Assembly (NCBI GenBank): GCA_013180625.2
Contig: SNVD02014732.1
Coordinates: 29,153 to 93,152 of the forward strand
Length of the DNA stretch: 64,000 bases
Reading direction: 5' to 3'
From: Boswellia sacra
Taxonomy: Eukaryota; Streptophyta; Magnoliopsida; Sapindales; Burseraceae
Position numbers and translations under genes: made by a program. Every line of letters starts with the position of its first letter. Position 1 is the stretch's first letter. The notes beneath the pieces were generated by a model that saw only the letters and a program-made list of their open reading frames with translations, did no database searches and was not told the DNA's origin. Shown here one piece after another: positions 42,176 through 54,007 of the stretch.

Positions 42176-42356
42176 TCACCCATGAAGATAAGTTGGCTTG
42201 TAGAGAGGTACCTCCTCGATGTACTGCACCACTGAATTTTCATAGTACACCTTGAATACTTTGTCAGTTTTTAAGCTCTTGATTTCCACTGCACCATGAG
42301 AAAAGACATCAGTAATAACAAAGGGTCCAACCCATCGAGAACATAATTTACCTGGA
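42176..42356 (-). pseudogene. Integrase C-terminal end, element F (distal to the E insertion)
   Basis: Reads [20 protein letters not shown] then [17 protein letters not shown], ending YLHG and a stop at 42176. It matches the C-terminal integrase segment of G (59562-59760). The upstream part is at 51543-52368; the reading frame is restored when element E and one copy of CTGGA are removed. Confidence 0.85.
42352..42356. repeat. Target-site duplication of element E, left copy (CTGGA)
   Basis: CTGGA directly before the LTR start at 42357, repeated at 51543-51547. Confidence 0.92.
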
Positions 42357-43766
42357 TGATAGGTGTCTATTTATGTATTACTTTTATATCAATTCGTCCA
42401 TGTTTCTTTGCTATATTCCTTGGTATTTTTATGTTTTTGTGTGGTTTTGATGTTTGTAGGAGTTTTGGAGCAACTTGCACAAAAATGGAGTAAAACCCTT
42501 CATTTTCACCTCTGCTAGTCAGTGATCTTCTCGGATTTAATTGTATTGATATACAATGAACCCGACGACATGTTATATACCGTTGGAAAGCTCTCGAAGT
42601 CTATTTTCTGGAGAAATTTACGGTTTATAAATCCATTCAGTGTACCAAAAGTTCTAATCAAAACAGTGTGAGATGTATAGAAATATAATTCCACAAGTCA
42701 CTGTAGCATGTATAATACGGGGCACTGTAGCAATTCACTGTAGCAGAGTATTTAAACACATTTTAGGGTTTTATTTTCATAACTTGAAGAGGGGAGAACG
42801 TGGTGGAGGCTTCAGCTCTGGAATTCTTTCATCTCTTGGAGTTCTTGAAGGAGAAAGGAAGCTTGGAAAGAGGAAGAACTACAATCAAAGAGAATTACAT
42901 CAAATTTGCTAAGTTTTTCCCTTCCCTTTCATTTTCTGGAATGTCTCCATGTTGTATTGTATTTACCACGTTCTTAAACATGTGTAACTGAATCTGAATT
43001 GGTTGAGGGTGATTTCAAAGCCCCTGATATGGTTTTTGTGAGTTGATTGTGCAAGAAGTTGTTATCCAATTCTCTAATTGAAGTTGCTTGTATTTTCCCA
43101 TATCTAATGCTTATGATTGCTTGCTGATTGTATTTGGAATGGCCAACTGAATATAATCTGGTTGTTGTCTATTGCTAGAGTAGAAATCTTGATCCGTAAT
43201 TGTCTTGAATTTCTAATCCTTAGTAGCAAAATTGTGATCAGAGATTGCAATTGGAGAATACAACCTAAGTTAAATAATCCGAGCTTGTGTGTTTATTGCT
43301 TAGATCAACCTATCTTTCTTATCGTAATGCATCCATTGAATTAAATTTAGAGAGCTTGTTCTAGGTTGTTTAATGGATAGAGATTAAATAAAGAGCCTGT
43401 TTTGTTTAACAACAAAGTAAGGAAAGATTGGGATAACAGAGCTTGTTGTTATCTACGGTTGATAATTTCAATGGTGTAATTGGATGACAATTCTATGATT
43501 AATTCGCAAATCCATATCTTGTGGTAGAGAAGGATCCCTTAACCAGATTTCGCTCATTGATCTTTTATTCAAATTAACTTCTGTTTTGTTATTCTTAATT
43601 TGCATTCTTATTTCATTTAGTTAATCATTCAACAAAACCCCCCCTGTTTAGTTATTGTTGTTGGAAAATAACAAATTCAATTAGAATCAATCATCGTGGG
43701 AACGATATCTTACTCATCACTTTATTACTTGTGCGACTAGTATACTTGCTAGTTTCGAACGCATCA
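42357..43766 (+). mobile_element. 5' LTR of element E (family 1)
   Basis: TGATAGGTGTC ... GAACGCATCA, 1410 bp, with three CACTGTAGC motifs and TATTTAAAC near 42748. The complete element E is 42357-51542 (9186 bp). Confidence 0.95.
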
Positions 43767-43772
43767 AGTTTT

Positions 43773-43790
43773 TGGCGCCGTTGCCGGGGA
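43773..43790 (+). other. Primer-binding site, element E (tRNA-Asp type)
   Basis: TGGCGCCGTTGCCGGGGA six bases after the LTR. Confidence 0.9.
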
Positions 43791-43879
43791 TTGATTTTCT
43801 AATCGATTTGTTATTTTGTTTTCATTGTTGATTCATATTTTCTTTGTTTTTCTTTTCTGATTGTTTGTGTTTAGACAAC

Positions 43880-44871
43880 ATGGCAGTAAACTTCTATCAA
43901 TTCAGTAGCGGATTTGAGCCACAAGTACCATGGAGAGTAAATGAGGTAAGCACTCCGAACATTGAACAACAACTTTCTGAGCTAACCTCTCTTGTGGAAA
44001 ACATGGCTGTAGGAGATATGCAAAAATCTTATGAATGTGGGATATATTCTATGATGGAGCATCCAATCGACATGTATCCAACTTTACAAGAAGAATATAT
44101 GGAACAGCCAATGCCATGGGTGGATTTCCAGGACAAACAAGGCAATGGTATGATCCTTTCTCTAGCACTTACAATGCTGGATGGGAAGATCAACATAATT
44201 TCAGTTACTGGAATCATCAACCAATCACTCCAAATGTGATACCAAATCGGCCACAAAGTTTCAATCAACCTAGAGTGCAGCAACCATTTCAAATGCAACC
44301 ACCACCAATGCCACATCCAGCACCGCAACCAGCTTCGCAAAACTCAGGTATGTCTCTCGAAGATATTGTTAATGCACTTGCCACTAACACAATGCAATTC
44401 CAGCAGGAAACTGGGGCAAGTATCCAAAACCTGGCAAATCAAATGGGACAATTGGCTACTAGCATGAGCAAATTCGAGGGCCAAGACTCAGAAAAATTAT
44501 CTTCTCAAGCGGTGATCAATCCAGGAGAGACTGTTAGTGCGATAACTTCGCAAGGTGGAGAGCAATTAGATATCTTGCCAAGAAAATCACAAACTGATGA
44601 AGGAGATGACACCACTTCCACCATGAACAAAACATTGACTTCTCAGATAAATCCTATAACCCTCATTCCTTCATATGTTTCTCCTCCACCTTTTCCTAGT
44701 AGATTTGTAAAATCGAAGAAGAAGGAACAAGAACAGGAAATCTTGAAAACTTTTCGTAAGATCGAGGTAAATATACCACTTCTGGATGCTATCAAGCAAT
44801 TACCTCGTTATGCAAAATTTCTCAAGGAGTTATGTACCAACAAGAGAAAGTTGAAGGAAATGAGAAGGTAA
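43880..44871 (+). pseudogene. Shortened gag remnant, element E
   Basis: Starts MAVNFYQFSSGFEPQ at the same internal position as A and lacks the gag core. One unit only; the 708-bp duplication of A is absent. The zinc knuckle reads C-x2-Y-x4-H-x4-Y. A frameshift near 44105 separates two frames. The second (to 44871) is open through the Gln/Pro-rich part and KKEQEQEILKTFRKIEVNIP to the protease boundary. Confidence 0.85.
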
Positions 44872-45803
44872 GTGTGGGGGAAAATGTTTCAACTGTTTTA
44901 CAAAGAAAAATTCCTCCGAAATACAAAGATTCAGGTACGTTCACCATTACATGCACCATTGGTAAAACAAAGTTTGAAAGAGCTACGTTAGATTTAGAAG
45001 CATTTATTAACATCATGCCATATTCTATTTATGCTTCTTCAAATCTTGGACCTTTTGCGAAAACTGATATTACCATTCAACTTACCAAAAGTGTTGTGGA
45101 AGATGTGCTTGTGCAGGTGAATCAATTAGTTTTTCCAGCAAACTTCTATGTCCTTGAAATAGAGGATGAGACATCCCCTAATCCAACACCGATTCTTTTA
45201 GGGAGACCATTCTTGAAAACTGCTAGAACCAAGATTGATGTTCATGATGGCACTCTGACCATAGAGTTTGATGGCAAGGTGATGTGTTTTAATATTTTTG
45301 AGGAAATGAAGTACTCTAATGACTTACATTCTGTTTTTGCAATTGACATTATTGATTATTTGCCACAACAATGTTTTGAGTTAACTCGCAAGAATGGAGT
45401 GGATGTTGCTATTAGTGAACACATAAGGATAGAAAGTTTCAAATAACCAAGAAATCTGATACAAGTGTCTAAAGAAGTGGAGGAAGCTGTGACAAGCTTG
45501 GATGAGACTATAGCTATCACCACAAATAGGTATGATGTTTCGTACATTGAATTGCCTTTATCTAATGAGAAACTTCTTCCTTCTGTGATGAAAGCCAATA
45601 CCTTGGAGCTTAAGTCACTTCCAGATCATTTGAATTATGGATTCTTGGGTGAGAATGATACTTTGCGAGTTACAATGGAAATGGGCCTTGCACGAATACA
45701 AGAAGATAAACTCGTCCGAATACTTACAGATCACAAAATAGCTATTGAGTGGACAATTTTGAAATCCAAGGCCCATCCATATGCATTGACCGTATCTTGT
45801 TAG
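44832..45803 (+). pseudogene. Aspartic protease and linker, element E
   Basis: Protease frame 44832-45446. The active-site motif is altered: LDLEAFINIMPYS, with Glu after DL where Gly is expected, and a short deletion follows ITIQLT. Then VVEDVLVQVNQLVFPANFYV and ILLGRPFLKTA. A stop follows IESFK, and the frame 45465-45803 continues through TLELKSLPDHLNYGFLGEND to ALTVSC. No RT follows. The altered protease signature suggests loss of function. Confidence 0.85.
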
Positions 45804-46195
45804 AAGAGGGATCCAAGCCCATTAGAGAAGCACAACAGAAATTGGATCCTCCCATGATGGAACCAACGTCGGGCTGAGGACGTTAAACCAAGCGCTTATT
45901 GGGAGGCAACCCAATGTTTTTGAAAAATAAAAAAAAGAAAAGAAAAGAAAAATAAAATGAGGTAATAATGATCGATTTTTGTGTCTCGAGGAGATTCCTT
46001 TCGTAGGCCATCAAATTGATCAGGTTTTATCTCTCTTTGCCATCTGTCTTATTTGTTTTTATATTTCTTTTACTTGTTTTGACTTTTGTTTGCTATTGTG
46101 TTGTTATCTCTTTTATGTGTCTTTAGTTTCGTTTCTGCTCTTTTCTTTTCCTTTCTTTTGTTTAATTTGATTACTCTGTGCTTTGAGCTCATTTG
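45804..46195 (+). other. Pol-deletion junction and T-rich intron-like region, element E
   Basis: The same join as A (GATGGAACCAACGTCGGGCTGAGGACG ... GGGAGGCAACCCAATG at 45856-45914), then a T-rich tract to TTTGTGCAG at 46199, a plausible 3' splice site before the zinc-ORF. Confidence 0.65.
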
Positions 46196-46304
46196 TGCAG
46201 CAGCTTGTGGAAACATCCAAACGGAAGTTGAAGTCATTCGCCAAAGGTTTGAAACGTGCATATCTTGGAGAAAAACAAACCCGATCGCATTATCGGTAAT
46301 ATCT
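46196..46304 (+). repeat. Duplicated protease-RT linker, element E
   Basis: Same sequence and end point as in A (KRKLKSFAKGLKRAYLGEKQ), matching the protease-RT linker of pol. Confidence 0.7.
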
Positions 46305-46322
46305 CTTCTTTTCTCCTCTTTA

Positions 46323-46904
46323 ATGGATGCCGATATCTTTCTGTCGAACCTTCGTAAATATTTCCCTTCACTTCCTCAAAATGCTGTGTTTAAAATTTAT
46401 AAAGTACGGATGACTAGACTTTGGGCATTGATGCTCCTAAATGTGCCTGCTGATATCCGATGGCTTATCGAAGCCAAGGTGAGATTGTCCGGTGAGCCGG
46501 ACATTAATCTCGCAAAATACATGCCTGGTCTAGGAAAGAGCTACTACGCCAAGAGGCGAAGAGCGAAAAGGTTACAAGTATGTTATAAATGTGCTAGATG
46601 GAATTGTAACCAGACTTGTCGTTCATTAGGTTTTGCGTCCAGGAATAGAGAAGATAAACTTTCATTTATTAAGAATGGTTTGAGTAATGAGTCGCTGGAT
46701 AATGTTTTGTTAACTCTCGAGTCACATTCTTGTGGACTTGTTCAGCGTGAATTGCTTAATCTATGGACACAATTTCGTGATGAATTGCAGTGTTATAGTC
46801 TAGGGAATCTGACTAAAAACGACCCTGTTTGCCAGTTTATAAGAAAACTGGATGGGAAGCAAATCCCGACTCATAGAAGGCGTTTCAGCCGTTACTGGAC
46901 GTAA
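46323..46904 (+). CDS. Intact 193-aa basic zinc-binding protein (env-position ORF 1)
   Basis: Complete ORF from MDADIFLSNLRKYFPSLPQN to HRRRFSRYWT. A hydrophobic/helical N-terminal region (residues 1-60, with TRLWALMLLNVPADIRWLIE) is followed by GKSYYAKRRRAKR (71-83) and a four-Cys cluster (Cys87, 90, 95, 99: C-x2-C-x4-C-x3-C). A helical region 104-175 and a basic end (185-191) follow. An Arg-rich patch directly before a compact Cys cluster is the layout of the small cysteine-rich nucleic-acid-binding proteins of some filamentous plant RNA viruses (Viral_NABP family). That similarity is a layout resemblance only and is unproven. The start is the ATG shared with A, F and G; the frame open further upstream in E alone is chance. 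It lies 586 bp before LOG. Function is unknown; RNA or DNA binding is inferred. Confidence 0.85.
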   Translation: MDADIFLSNLRKYFPSLPQNAVFKIYKVRMTRLWALMLLNVPADIRWLIEAKVRLSGEPDINLAKYMPGLGKSYYAKRRRAKRLQVCYKCARWNCNQTCRSLGFASRNREDKLSFIKNGLSNESLDNVLLTLESHSCGLVQRELLNLWTQFRDELQCYSLGNLTKNDPVCQFIRKLDGKQIPTHRRRFSRYWT

Positions 46905-47089
46905 AACCAGAGGAAGATGTGAGCCACAATCACAACTACTTGTATATTTGAATGTGTGTTGTTGTTGTCGAATTTTTTTCTTGTTTCGTTTGATCTGATT
47001 ATCAATGTTGTTTTTGTGTTGTTGTTGTTTGTTGATTTTGTTTGTTTTAATTTCAAGTTTTCTTTTTGACAAACCATATGACTACCCCA

Positions 47090-47290
47090 TGGCATAAGCA
47101 CACGTGGGAGACAAGTGTGGAGGTTTTGTCAACCTCCGCCGAAAGTATATCTTTACTTTTCATGCTTCACGTGGGAGACAAGTGTGGCGGTTTTTTTCAA
47201 ACCCCACCGAAAGTTTATCTCCATTTTTCATGCACACGTGGGCGACAAGTGGTGGAGGTTTTGTCAAACCCCACGAAAGCATATCTATTT
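47090..47290 (+). repeat. 67-bp tandem repeats with G-box cores upstream of LOG (three units)
   Basis: Three copies of the unit seen in A. CACGTG at 47101-47106, 47168-47173 and 47235-47240, spaced exactly 67 bp. Each unit continues with GGGAGACAAGTG and a TTTTGTCAA(A)CC(T/C)C(C)GCCGAAAG-like segment. A has two units and F one. Confidence 0.8.
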
Positions 47291-47377
47291 TTTCAAATCT
47301 CGGGGCGATAAATCTGCATCGAGCAACCCCCACCGAAATTATGTCCCCATGTGTCAAATTTGAGAGTTTTACGTGTG

Positions 47378-47384
47378 TATATAT
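47378..47384 (+). promoter_or_regulatory. TATA-like box upstream of LOG, element E
   Basis: TATATAT 113 bp before the LOG ATG, at the same place as in A, preceded by ACGTGTG. Confidence 0.45.
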
Positions 47385-47490
47385 CCATGCTGCATATTTT
47401 GAAATGTCATTTTATAACCTGTCTTGCACTTGAATCGCATAATACCTAACGTGTATCATTGTCTTACACAAGGTTAGAGCACTTGTAGAA

Positions 47491-48138
47491 ATGGAGAAAA
47501 CACCAATTCGGCGACTCCAAAATATATGCGTATTTTGTGGATCGCAATTGGTAAAGATGGAGAGTTTACAACAGCAGCTCTTGATCTTGGTAGGACATTA
47601 GCTGCGAGGGGTATTCATTTGATTTATGGAGGGGTAGTCTTGGGTTAATGGGGTGTGTGTCGACAGTTGCATCCTTGGGAGGAAGTAAAGTTCTCGGCAT
47701 TATCCCTAAACCATTAGCTGTGCGAGATATCATAGGCAACACAATGGGGGAAGAGTTACAGGTCTCTAGCATGCATGAGCGTATTGCACATATGGTTGTT
47801 AAGTCCGATGCATTTATAGCTTGCCTGGTGGTTATGGTACATTAGAGGAGATATTTCAAATCACCTCTTGGGCACAGCTAAACATCCATCGGAAACCCAT
47901 TGGTTTGTTAAATGTCAATAATTTTTTTGAGGGTTTGTTGTCTTTTCTTGATCAAGCAGTAGAAAAAAACTTCATCTCACAGTCAGCGAGGCAAATCCTG
48001 GTTACAGCTTCAAATGCAGGGGAGTTAATTGACAAATTACAAGAATTCGTCTATTCGCCTGATTCAACAATGGCTCGGATAGATTGGTTTGGAGAAGGCA
48101 ATAAGAGGCGTAAACTGGATTTAACGCTCCATCTGTAA
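47491..48138 (+). pseudogene. LOG: LOG pseudogene, element E (single-base deletions)
   Basis: Almost identical to the intact copy at 6401-7051, starting MEKTPIRRL. Three one-base deletions break the frame: in GCAATT(T)GGTAAAG near 47548, in the G-run of GGAGGGG(G)TAG near 47632, and in GCTT(T)GCCTGG near 47822. Between them MHERIAHM (with the catalytic Arg) and PGGYGTLEE are intact; this copy keeps the usual Met before His where A has Arg. The last frame (47821-48138) ends KRRKLDLTLHL as in A. The small number of lesions points to recent inactivation. Confidence 0.92.
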
Positions 48139-50126
48139 TCTCTATCTGCTGGTTTGCTTCATTTTCATTTGCTTTCTTTTTAGTGTGTTTATTTGAGATT
48201 TTTTATGTCATTTCTTTTGATTTTTTTTTTTCAGGTTGTTTCTTTCATCCCAGGTAATATTTTCTAATCTTGGTTTTTAGAGTGGTGGCTAAAAAAGTTC
48301 AATTCCTCTTGAAACGCATTCTGGATCTCTTCAATCCATAATGGCTGAATAAGGAGGCTAACTTCTAAACTTTTTAGACCTATTCTAACTGCCTTGTTTG
48401 TGTTTACTGATTTGTTGGACTTTGTTATTTTATTAGTAAGTTTGGTTTTATGTAATTTAGAGTTGTTATGTGTTGTCTTTATTAGTTTCGATTCAAAAAG
48501 AGAAATTTGTGGAAAACAACTTGAGGATGGCAGAATATGGGGTTTCTTGAACCCTTGAAACGCATTCTCTCTAAATAAGTCTGTAGTTTGTTTATTTCAT
48601 GTTTTTGAAGTGTCTTGTTTCTTGTTTTGTTCTTTCATAATAAAGGTATATAGGCTGGAAACCTTAAGTCTGCGGGCTACTGGTCCTAAGGATTGTTGAA
48701 ATATACAATCTTGAATCAGGTGTAACAACGCCACGTACCTCTTTTCTTGCATTTTGTGGGTCGATGATAAGATAATGATTGAATTAAGAATAACTCTTGG
48801 AAAATGATAAATGATGCATGGATCTGTGTGCTTGAAATGTTTATTAGTTTTCGCTTTGTCTTTGATTCCTTATACAACATTGAGCACTGAGCTATTATCA
48901 CTGAGTTATTTGTTTACTTAGAGAAGGTTTATGTAATTTAAATGTTTCTTCAGATTTCAATGAATTCTAGAACTTGTTTGATGGTCACTCGAGGCGAAAT
49001 CCTATACTGTGCAACATTGGGGAAATGATTTAGGCCATCTTTGGACCGTTTGAGCCTTAATAGCCAACCTTGACTGAAATTGATCCCTAGTTACCCCTTT
49101 GAGCCTTTGTAAGCTTTTTTCATTGTTAACTCACTAAAAGATTTCCTAACCTCAAATGAATTTGTTCCAAACAGTTTATCCCTTACCTACGAGCATGTAG
49201 ATCATTTGCAATTAAATTTTGAGCTATGTTCTGGTTTTGGGAAGTTAGAGGAGGTTGGGATGTGTCATGAGCAATGCAAGTGAGTTCTATTGTGTTTGAA
49301 AAAAAAAAAAAAAAGAAAAAAGCCAATATGTACTTATTGTCCACATACTTATACATTGGGGACAATGTATTGTTTAAGTGTGGGGGAGGGGAAATGTAAT
49401 AAAAAAAAAGAAAGAAAAAAGAAAAAAAAGAAAAAAAAAAAGAACAAAAGAAGAAGAATAAGAGATCTATGCCCTTAAGTGTTCTTAAAAAGAATAAAAT
49501 AACAAAGTGTGAGGGTATAGTTTTCTTTTGTTTTCTGTAAAAAAAAAAAAAGATTGAGTGTTCTAAATAAGTTTGGGGGAGTAACCTAGTGAATTGAGAT
49601 GAAATTGTGTTATAGGGTTGAGCTCTACATAGTCTTGAATGATTTATGTGTTTGCGGGTGATTTGAGCCAAATTATTATCCTTTATCATACCTTCACCCA
49701 AGCCAAACGTTACAAGCTTAATAAAGTCCTACTTGATCTTTGGTGTAGTGCATGTCTACATTAGTGGAGAGTGACTTGAAAAGCAGGCCTATAGAGTTTA
49801 TTTATACACATATCTTCAATATTAAATATGATTCATTTTTATGCATAAACTCATCCGGGTTACAAGTGATTAGGTGAGAATGGCTCTACACACACACACT
49901 TGAGGAATTGAAGTGAAGCGAAACTAATCTTTGAGATAAAATTCTTGATCAAGTGCATTATTTTGAAGTTTTCCTTGGGTTATAATTAAGTACAATCTTT
50001 GAGGCCTATTTGCAAGTTGAAGCATTTGTGTGTGTTTTAATGTTTTCTTTGATTCTGTTTCGGTTTAGTTTTGTTTCGTATCATTTTAGTTGCTCGAGGA
50101 CTAGCAAAGTCTAAGGTGGGGGAATT
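48139..50126 (+). other. 3' untranslated region of element E with polypurine tracts
   Basis: Homologous to 7052-9024 of A. A-rich runs at 49299-49320 and 49399-49460. Polypurine-like blocks at about 49379 (GTGTGGGGGAGGGG), 49508, 49569 (GTTTGGGGGAG) and, directly before the LTR, AAGGTGGGGGAATT (50113-50126). No gene. Confidence 0.72.
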
Positions 50127-51542
50127 TGATAGGTGTCTATTTATGTATTAATTTTGTATATCAATTCGTCCATGTTTCTTTGCTATATTCCTTGGTATTT
50201 TTATGTTTTTGTGTGGTTTTGATGTTTGTAGGAGTTTTGGAGCAACTTGCACAAAAATGGAGTAAAACCCTTCATTTTCACCTCTGCTAGTCAGTGATCT
50301 TCTCGGATTTAATTGTATTGATATACAATGAACCCGATGACATGTTATATAACGTTGGAAAGCTCTCGAAGTCTATTTTCTGGAGAAATTTACGGTTTAT
50401 AAATACATTCAGTGTACCAAAAGTTGTAATCAAAACAGTGTGAGAAGTATAGAAATGTAATTCCACAAATCACTGTAGCATGTATAATAAGGGACACTAT
50501 AGCAGGTTACTGTAGCAGAGTATTTAAACACATTTTAGGGTTTTATTTTGATAACTGGAAGAGGGGAGAACGTGGTGGAGGCTGTAGCTCTGGAATTCGT
50601 TCATCTCCTGGAGTTCTTGAAGGAGAAAGGAAGCTTGGAAAGAGGAAGAACTACAATCCAAAGAGAATTACATCAAATTTGCTAAGTTTTTCCCTTCACT
50701 TTCATTTTCTGGAATGTCTCCATGTTGTATTGTATTTACCACGTTCTTAAACATGTGTAACTGAATCTGAATTGGTTGAGGGTGATTTCAAAGCCCTTGA
50801 TATGGTTTTTGTGAGTTGATTGTGCAAGAAGTTATTATCCAATTCTCTAATGAAGTTGCTTGTATTTTCCCATATCTAATGCTTATGATTGCTTGCTGAT
50901 TGTATTTGGAATGGCCAACTGAATATAATCTGGTCGTTGTCTATTGCTAGAGTAGAAATCTTGATCCGTAATTGTCTTGAATTTCTAATCCTTAGTAGCA
51001 AAATTGTGATCAGAGATTGCAATTGGAGAATACAACCTAAGTTAAATAATACGAGCTTGTGTGTTTATTGCTTAGATCAACCTATCTTTCTTATCGTAAT
51101 GCATCCATTGAATTAACTTTAGAGAGCTTGTTCTAGGTTGTTTAATGGATAGAGATTAAATAAAGAGCCTGTTTTGTTTAACAACAAAGTAAGGAAAGAT
51201 TGGGGATAACAGAGCTTGTTGTTATCTACGGTTGGTAATTTCAATGGTGTAATTGGATGACAATTCTACAATTAATTCGCAAATCCATATCATGTGGTAG
51301 AGAAGGATCCCTTAACCAGAGTTTCTCTCATTGATCTTTTATTCAAATTAACTTCTGTTTTGTTATTCTTAATTTGCATTCTTATTTCATTTAGTTAATC
51401 ATTCAACAAAACCCCCCCCCATTTAGTTAATTGTGGTTGGAAAATAAAAAATTCAGTTAGAATCAATCCTCGTGGGAACGATATCTTACTTATCACTTTA
51501 TTACTTGTGCGACTAGTATACTTGCTAGTTTCGAACGCATCA
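50127..51542 (+). mobile_element. 3' LTR of element E
   Basis: TGATAGGTGTC ... GAACGCATCA, 1416 bp, followed by the CTGGA duplication. Confidence 0.95.
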
Positions 51543-51547
51543 CTGGA
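51543..51547. repeat. Target-site duplication of element E, right copy (CTGGA)
   Basis: CTGGA, matching 42352-42356. Confidence 0.92.
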
Positions 51548-52500
51548 AATAACTTGAGGCGGGAATGAAATAAAAGGACTTTCTGTCCTACTTCAAAATT
51601 CATCTAGGAGATCATCTTACCATGAAATGCCTTAGTTCTCTCCTTGTAAATGTTTGAATTCTCATAGGCATCATTTCTAAGTTCTTCCAATTCTTGCAGT
51701 TGAAGCTTCCTTTGTTCACTAACAGCATCCATCTCCATGTTACAAAGCTTTACTACCTACCATGCTTTGTGTTCGAGCTCTATTGAAAGGTGGCATGACT
51801 TAACATATACTAACCTATACAAAGACATACCAATAGGTGTCTTGTAAGCAGTCCGGTATGCCTATTGTACATCATCAAGTCATAGGCTCCAATCTTTTAT
51901 GCTCGGATTCACTGTCTTCTTGAGGATGGACTTGACTTCTCGAATTGAAACTTCAACTTGACCACTGGTTTGTGGATGATAAGCAGTAGACACCCTGTGA
52001 GTAATGTTGTATTTCTTGAGCAAGGCTTCAAATGATCTGTTGCAGAAGTATGTTCCTTTATCGCTAATTATGGCTCTTAGTGTTCCAAATCTTACAAAAA
52101 TGTTAGATTTCACAAAATCTACAACGACTTTAGAATCATTAGTTCTCGTAGCTTTTGCTTCCACCCATTTAGAAACACAATCCACAGCAAGTATAATGTA
52201 AACATTACCAAAAGATGAAGGAAAAGGACCCATGAAATCAATACCCCACACATCAAAATTTTCAACAATAAGTATAGAGGTTTGTGGCATTTGATTTTTG
52301 GCACTTAAATTACCTGTCCTTTGATAACGATCACAGGCTTTGCAAAAGAGATATGCATCTTTGAACAATAATGGCTAGTAGAATCCACAATCAAGAACTT
52401 TGAGGGCTGCTCTTTTTGGTCCAAAGTGACCTCCACATGTATAACAATAACAGAAGGTTAAAACTGAATTAAATTCATATTAAAAAATGCACATTCTTAT
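51543..52500 (-). pseudogene. Integrase, element F (proximal to the E insertion)
   Basis: HHCC remnant near 52330-52450 (CGGHFGPKR ... FCKACDRYQ; the last Cys is Tyr), catalytic core [17 protein letters not shown] (Asp), [11 protein letters not shown] (Asp) and [18 protein letters not shown] (Glu), so the DDE triad is readable. The C-terminal segment [20 protein letters not shown] runs to 51543. Stops near 51880 and 51605. It continues at 42356. Confidence 0.85.
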
Positions 52501-53397
52501 CAGTTGGTCAGAACAATGCTTCCATAAGTATCGATCATCCCATATATAGTGCTTTGCAATGTTTTTGATCTTCTCTCTTTGAGCTCGAGTCAAGTCATGT
52601 GGTAGTTTCTTGGTAATTAAGTAGTTGACAATATTTGCATACCAAGGGGCTACTACACTTAGAGACAGTAATTGTTCATCCGAAAAACTTTCTTGTAACA
52701 GTAATGCATCCTTATCATGGCCAAGGTGATTAAGATGGTCTGCAACTAAGTTTGCACTTGCCCTCTTATCTTTGATCTCCAAGTCAAATTCTTGTAAGAG
52801 GAGTATCCACCTGATAAGCCTTAGTTTAGCATCTTTCTTTGTGAGCAAGTACCTCAAGGCTGCATGATCAGAATAAATGGTTACTTTAGTACCATCAAAT
52901 TAATAAGAACGGAACTTTTCTAAAGCAAAAATAACTGGAAACAGCTCTTTCTCAGTGGTGGAATAATTAAGCTGAGCATCATTTAAAGTCTGAGATACAT
53001 AGTAAATGTCATGTGAAATTTTGCCAATTCGTTGACCCAAGACGACACCCAAAGTATAGTCACTTGCATCGCACATGATCGCGAATGGATCATCCCAATT
53101 TGGAGATTGGATCACTGGAGCCAAAGTCAAGAGTTCCCTTAGTTTCTCAAATGCCTTATTGCATTTCTCAGCAAATTCAAAGGTCACATCATTCTGTAGC
53201 AATCTGCATAAGGGCAATGCTATCTTCAAAAAATCTTTTATGAACCTAGGATAAAAACCTACATGACCAAGAAAAAAAAGAATATCCCTCACAATTGTGG
53301 GGAGTGGTAAGGAACATATAAGGTCTATCTTAGATTTATCAACTTCTATACCTTTAGCAGAAATAACATGTCCCATAACTATACCCTGATCTACCAT
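52480..53397 (-). pseudogene. RT C-terminal end and RNase H, element F
   Basis: [40 protein letters not shown], then RNase [40 protein letters not shown] and, after a frame break at 52890, [20 protein letters not shown]. Ends in the connection ASANLVADHLNHL and continues to the integrase N-terminus. Confidence 0.85.
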
Positions 53398-53412
53398 AAA
53401 ATTACATTTTTT

Positions 53413-54007
53413 CTAATTCAGAACAAGGTTAGTTTCCATACATCTTTGAAGCATAAGTGTAAGGTTGTCAAGACATTTATCAAAAGAATCACCAAAAACA
53501 CTAAAGTCTTCCATAAATACCTCAATGATGTTCTCGACGTAATCAGAGAAAATACTTACCACACACCTTTGGAAAGTGGCAAGGGCATTGCAAAGACCAA
53601 ATGGAATGCGTTGATAGGCAAACGTACCAAATAGGCATGTGAAGGCAGATTTCTCTTGGTCCTTAAGGGCAATGACAATCTGATTATATCCTGAGTAACC
53701 ATCAATAAAACAATAGTGAGAATGACTTGCTAACCCTCTCAAGCATTTGATCAATGAATGGCAAGGGAAAGTGATCCTTGCGAGTTGCTGAATTGAGCTT
53801 CCGATAATCAATGTAAACTTGCGACCTGGTTTGAATACGAGTGGGAACTAGCTCATTATTATCATTCTTAACCACTGTAACACCAAATTTCTTGGGAACA
53901 ACTTGGACTGGGGTCACCCACTTGCTATTTGAAATTCGATAAATCACACCTATATCTAACATTTTGAGGATCTCCTTCTTGGCAACTTCCATCATTGGAG
54001 GATTCAA
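53413..54007 (-). pseudogene. Reverse transcriptase, element F
   Basis: Fingers: ISNSKWVTPVQVVPKKFGVT, YIDYRKLNSATRKDHFPLPF. Palm: YCFIDGYSGYNQI, IPFGLCNALATFQRC. The catalytic box is VFMEDFSVFG: the first Asp of the DD pair has become Glu. One frame break near 53720. Inactive by both criteria. Confidence 0.86.

Noticed and set aside
46086..46322. An open frame upstream of the zinc-ORF in E that starts with a strongly hydrophobic 36-residue stretch, like a signal peptide or an env transmembrane segment
   Set aside because: It is the translation of the T-rich intron-like tract. In A the same region is in another frame because of one base, so the fusion is not conserved.
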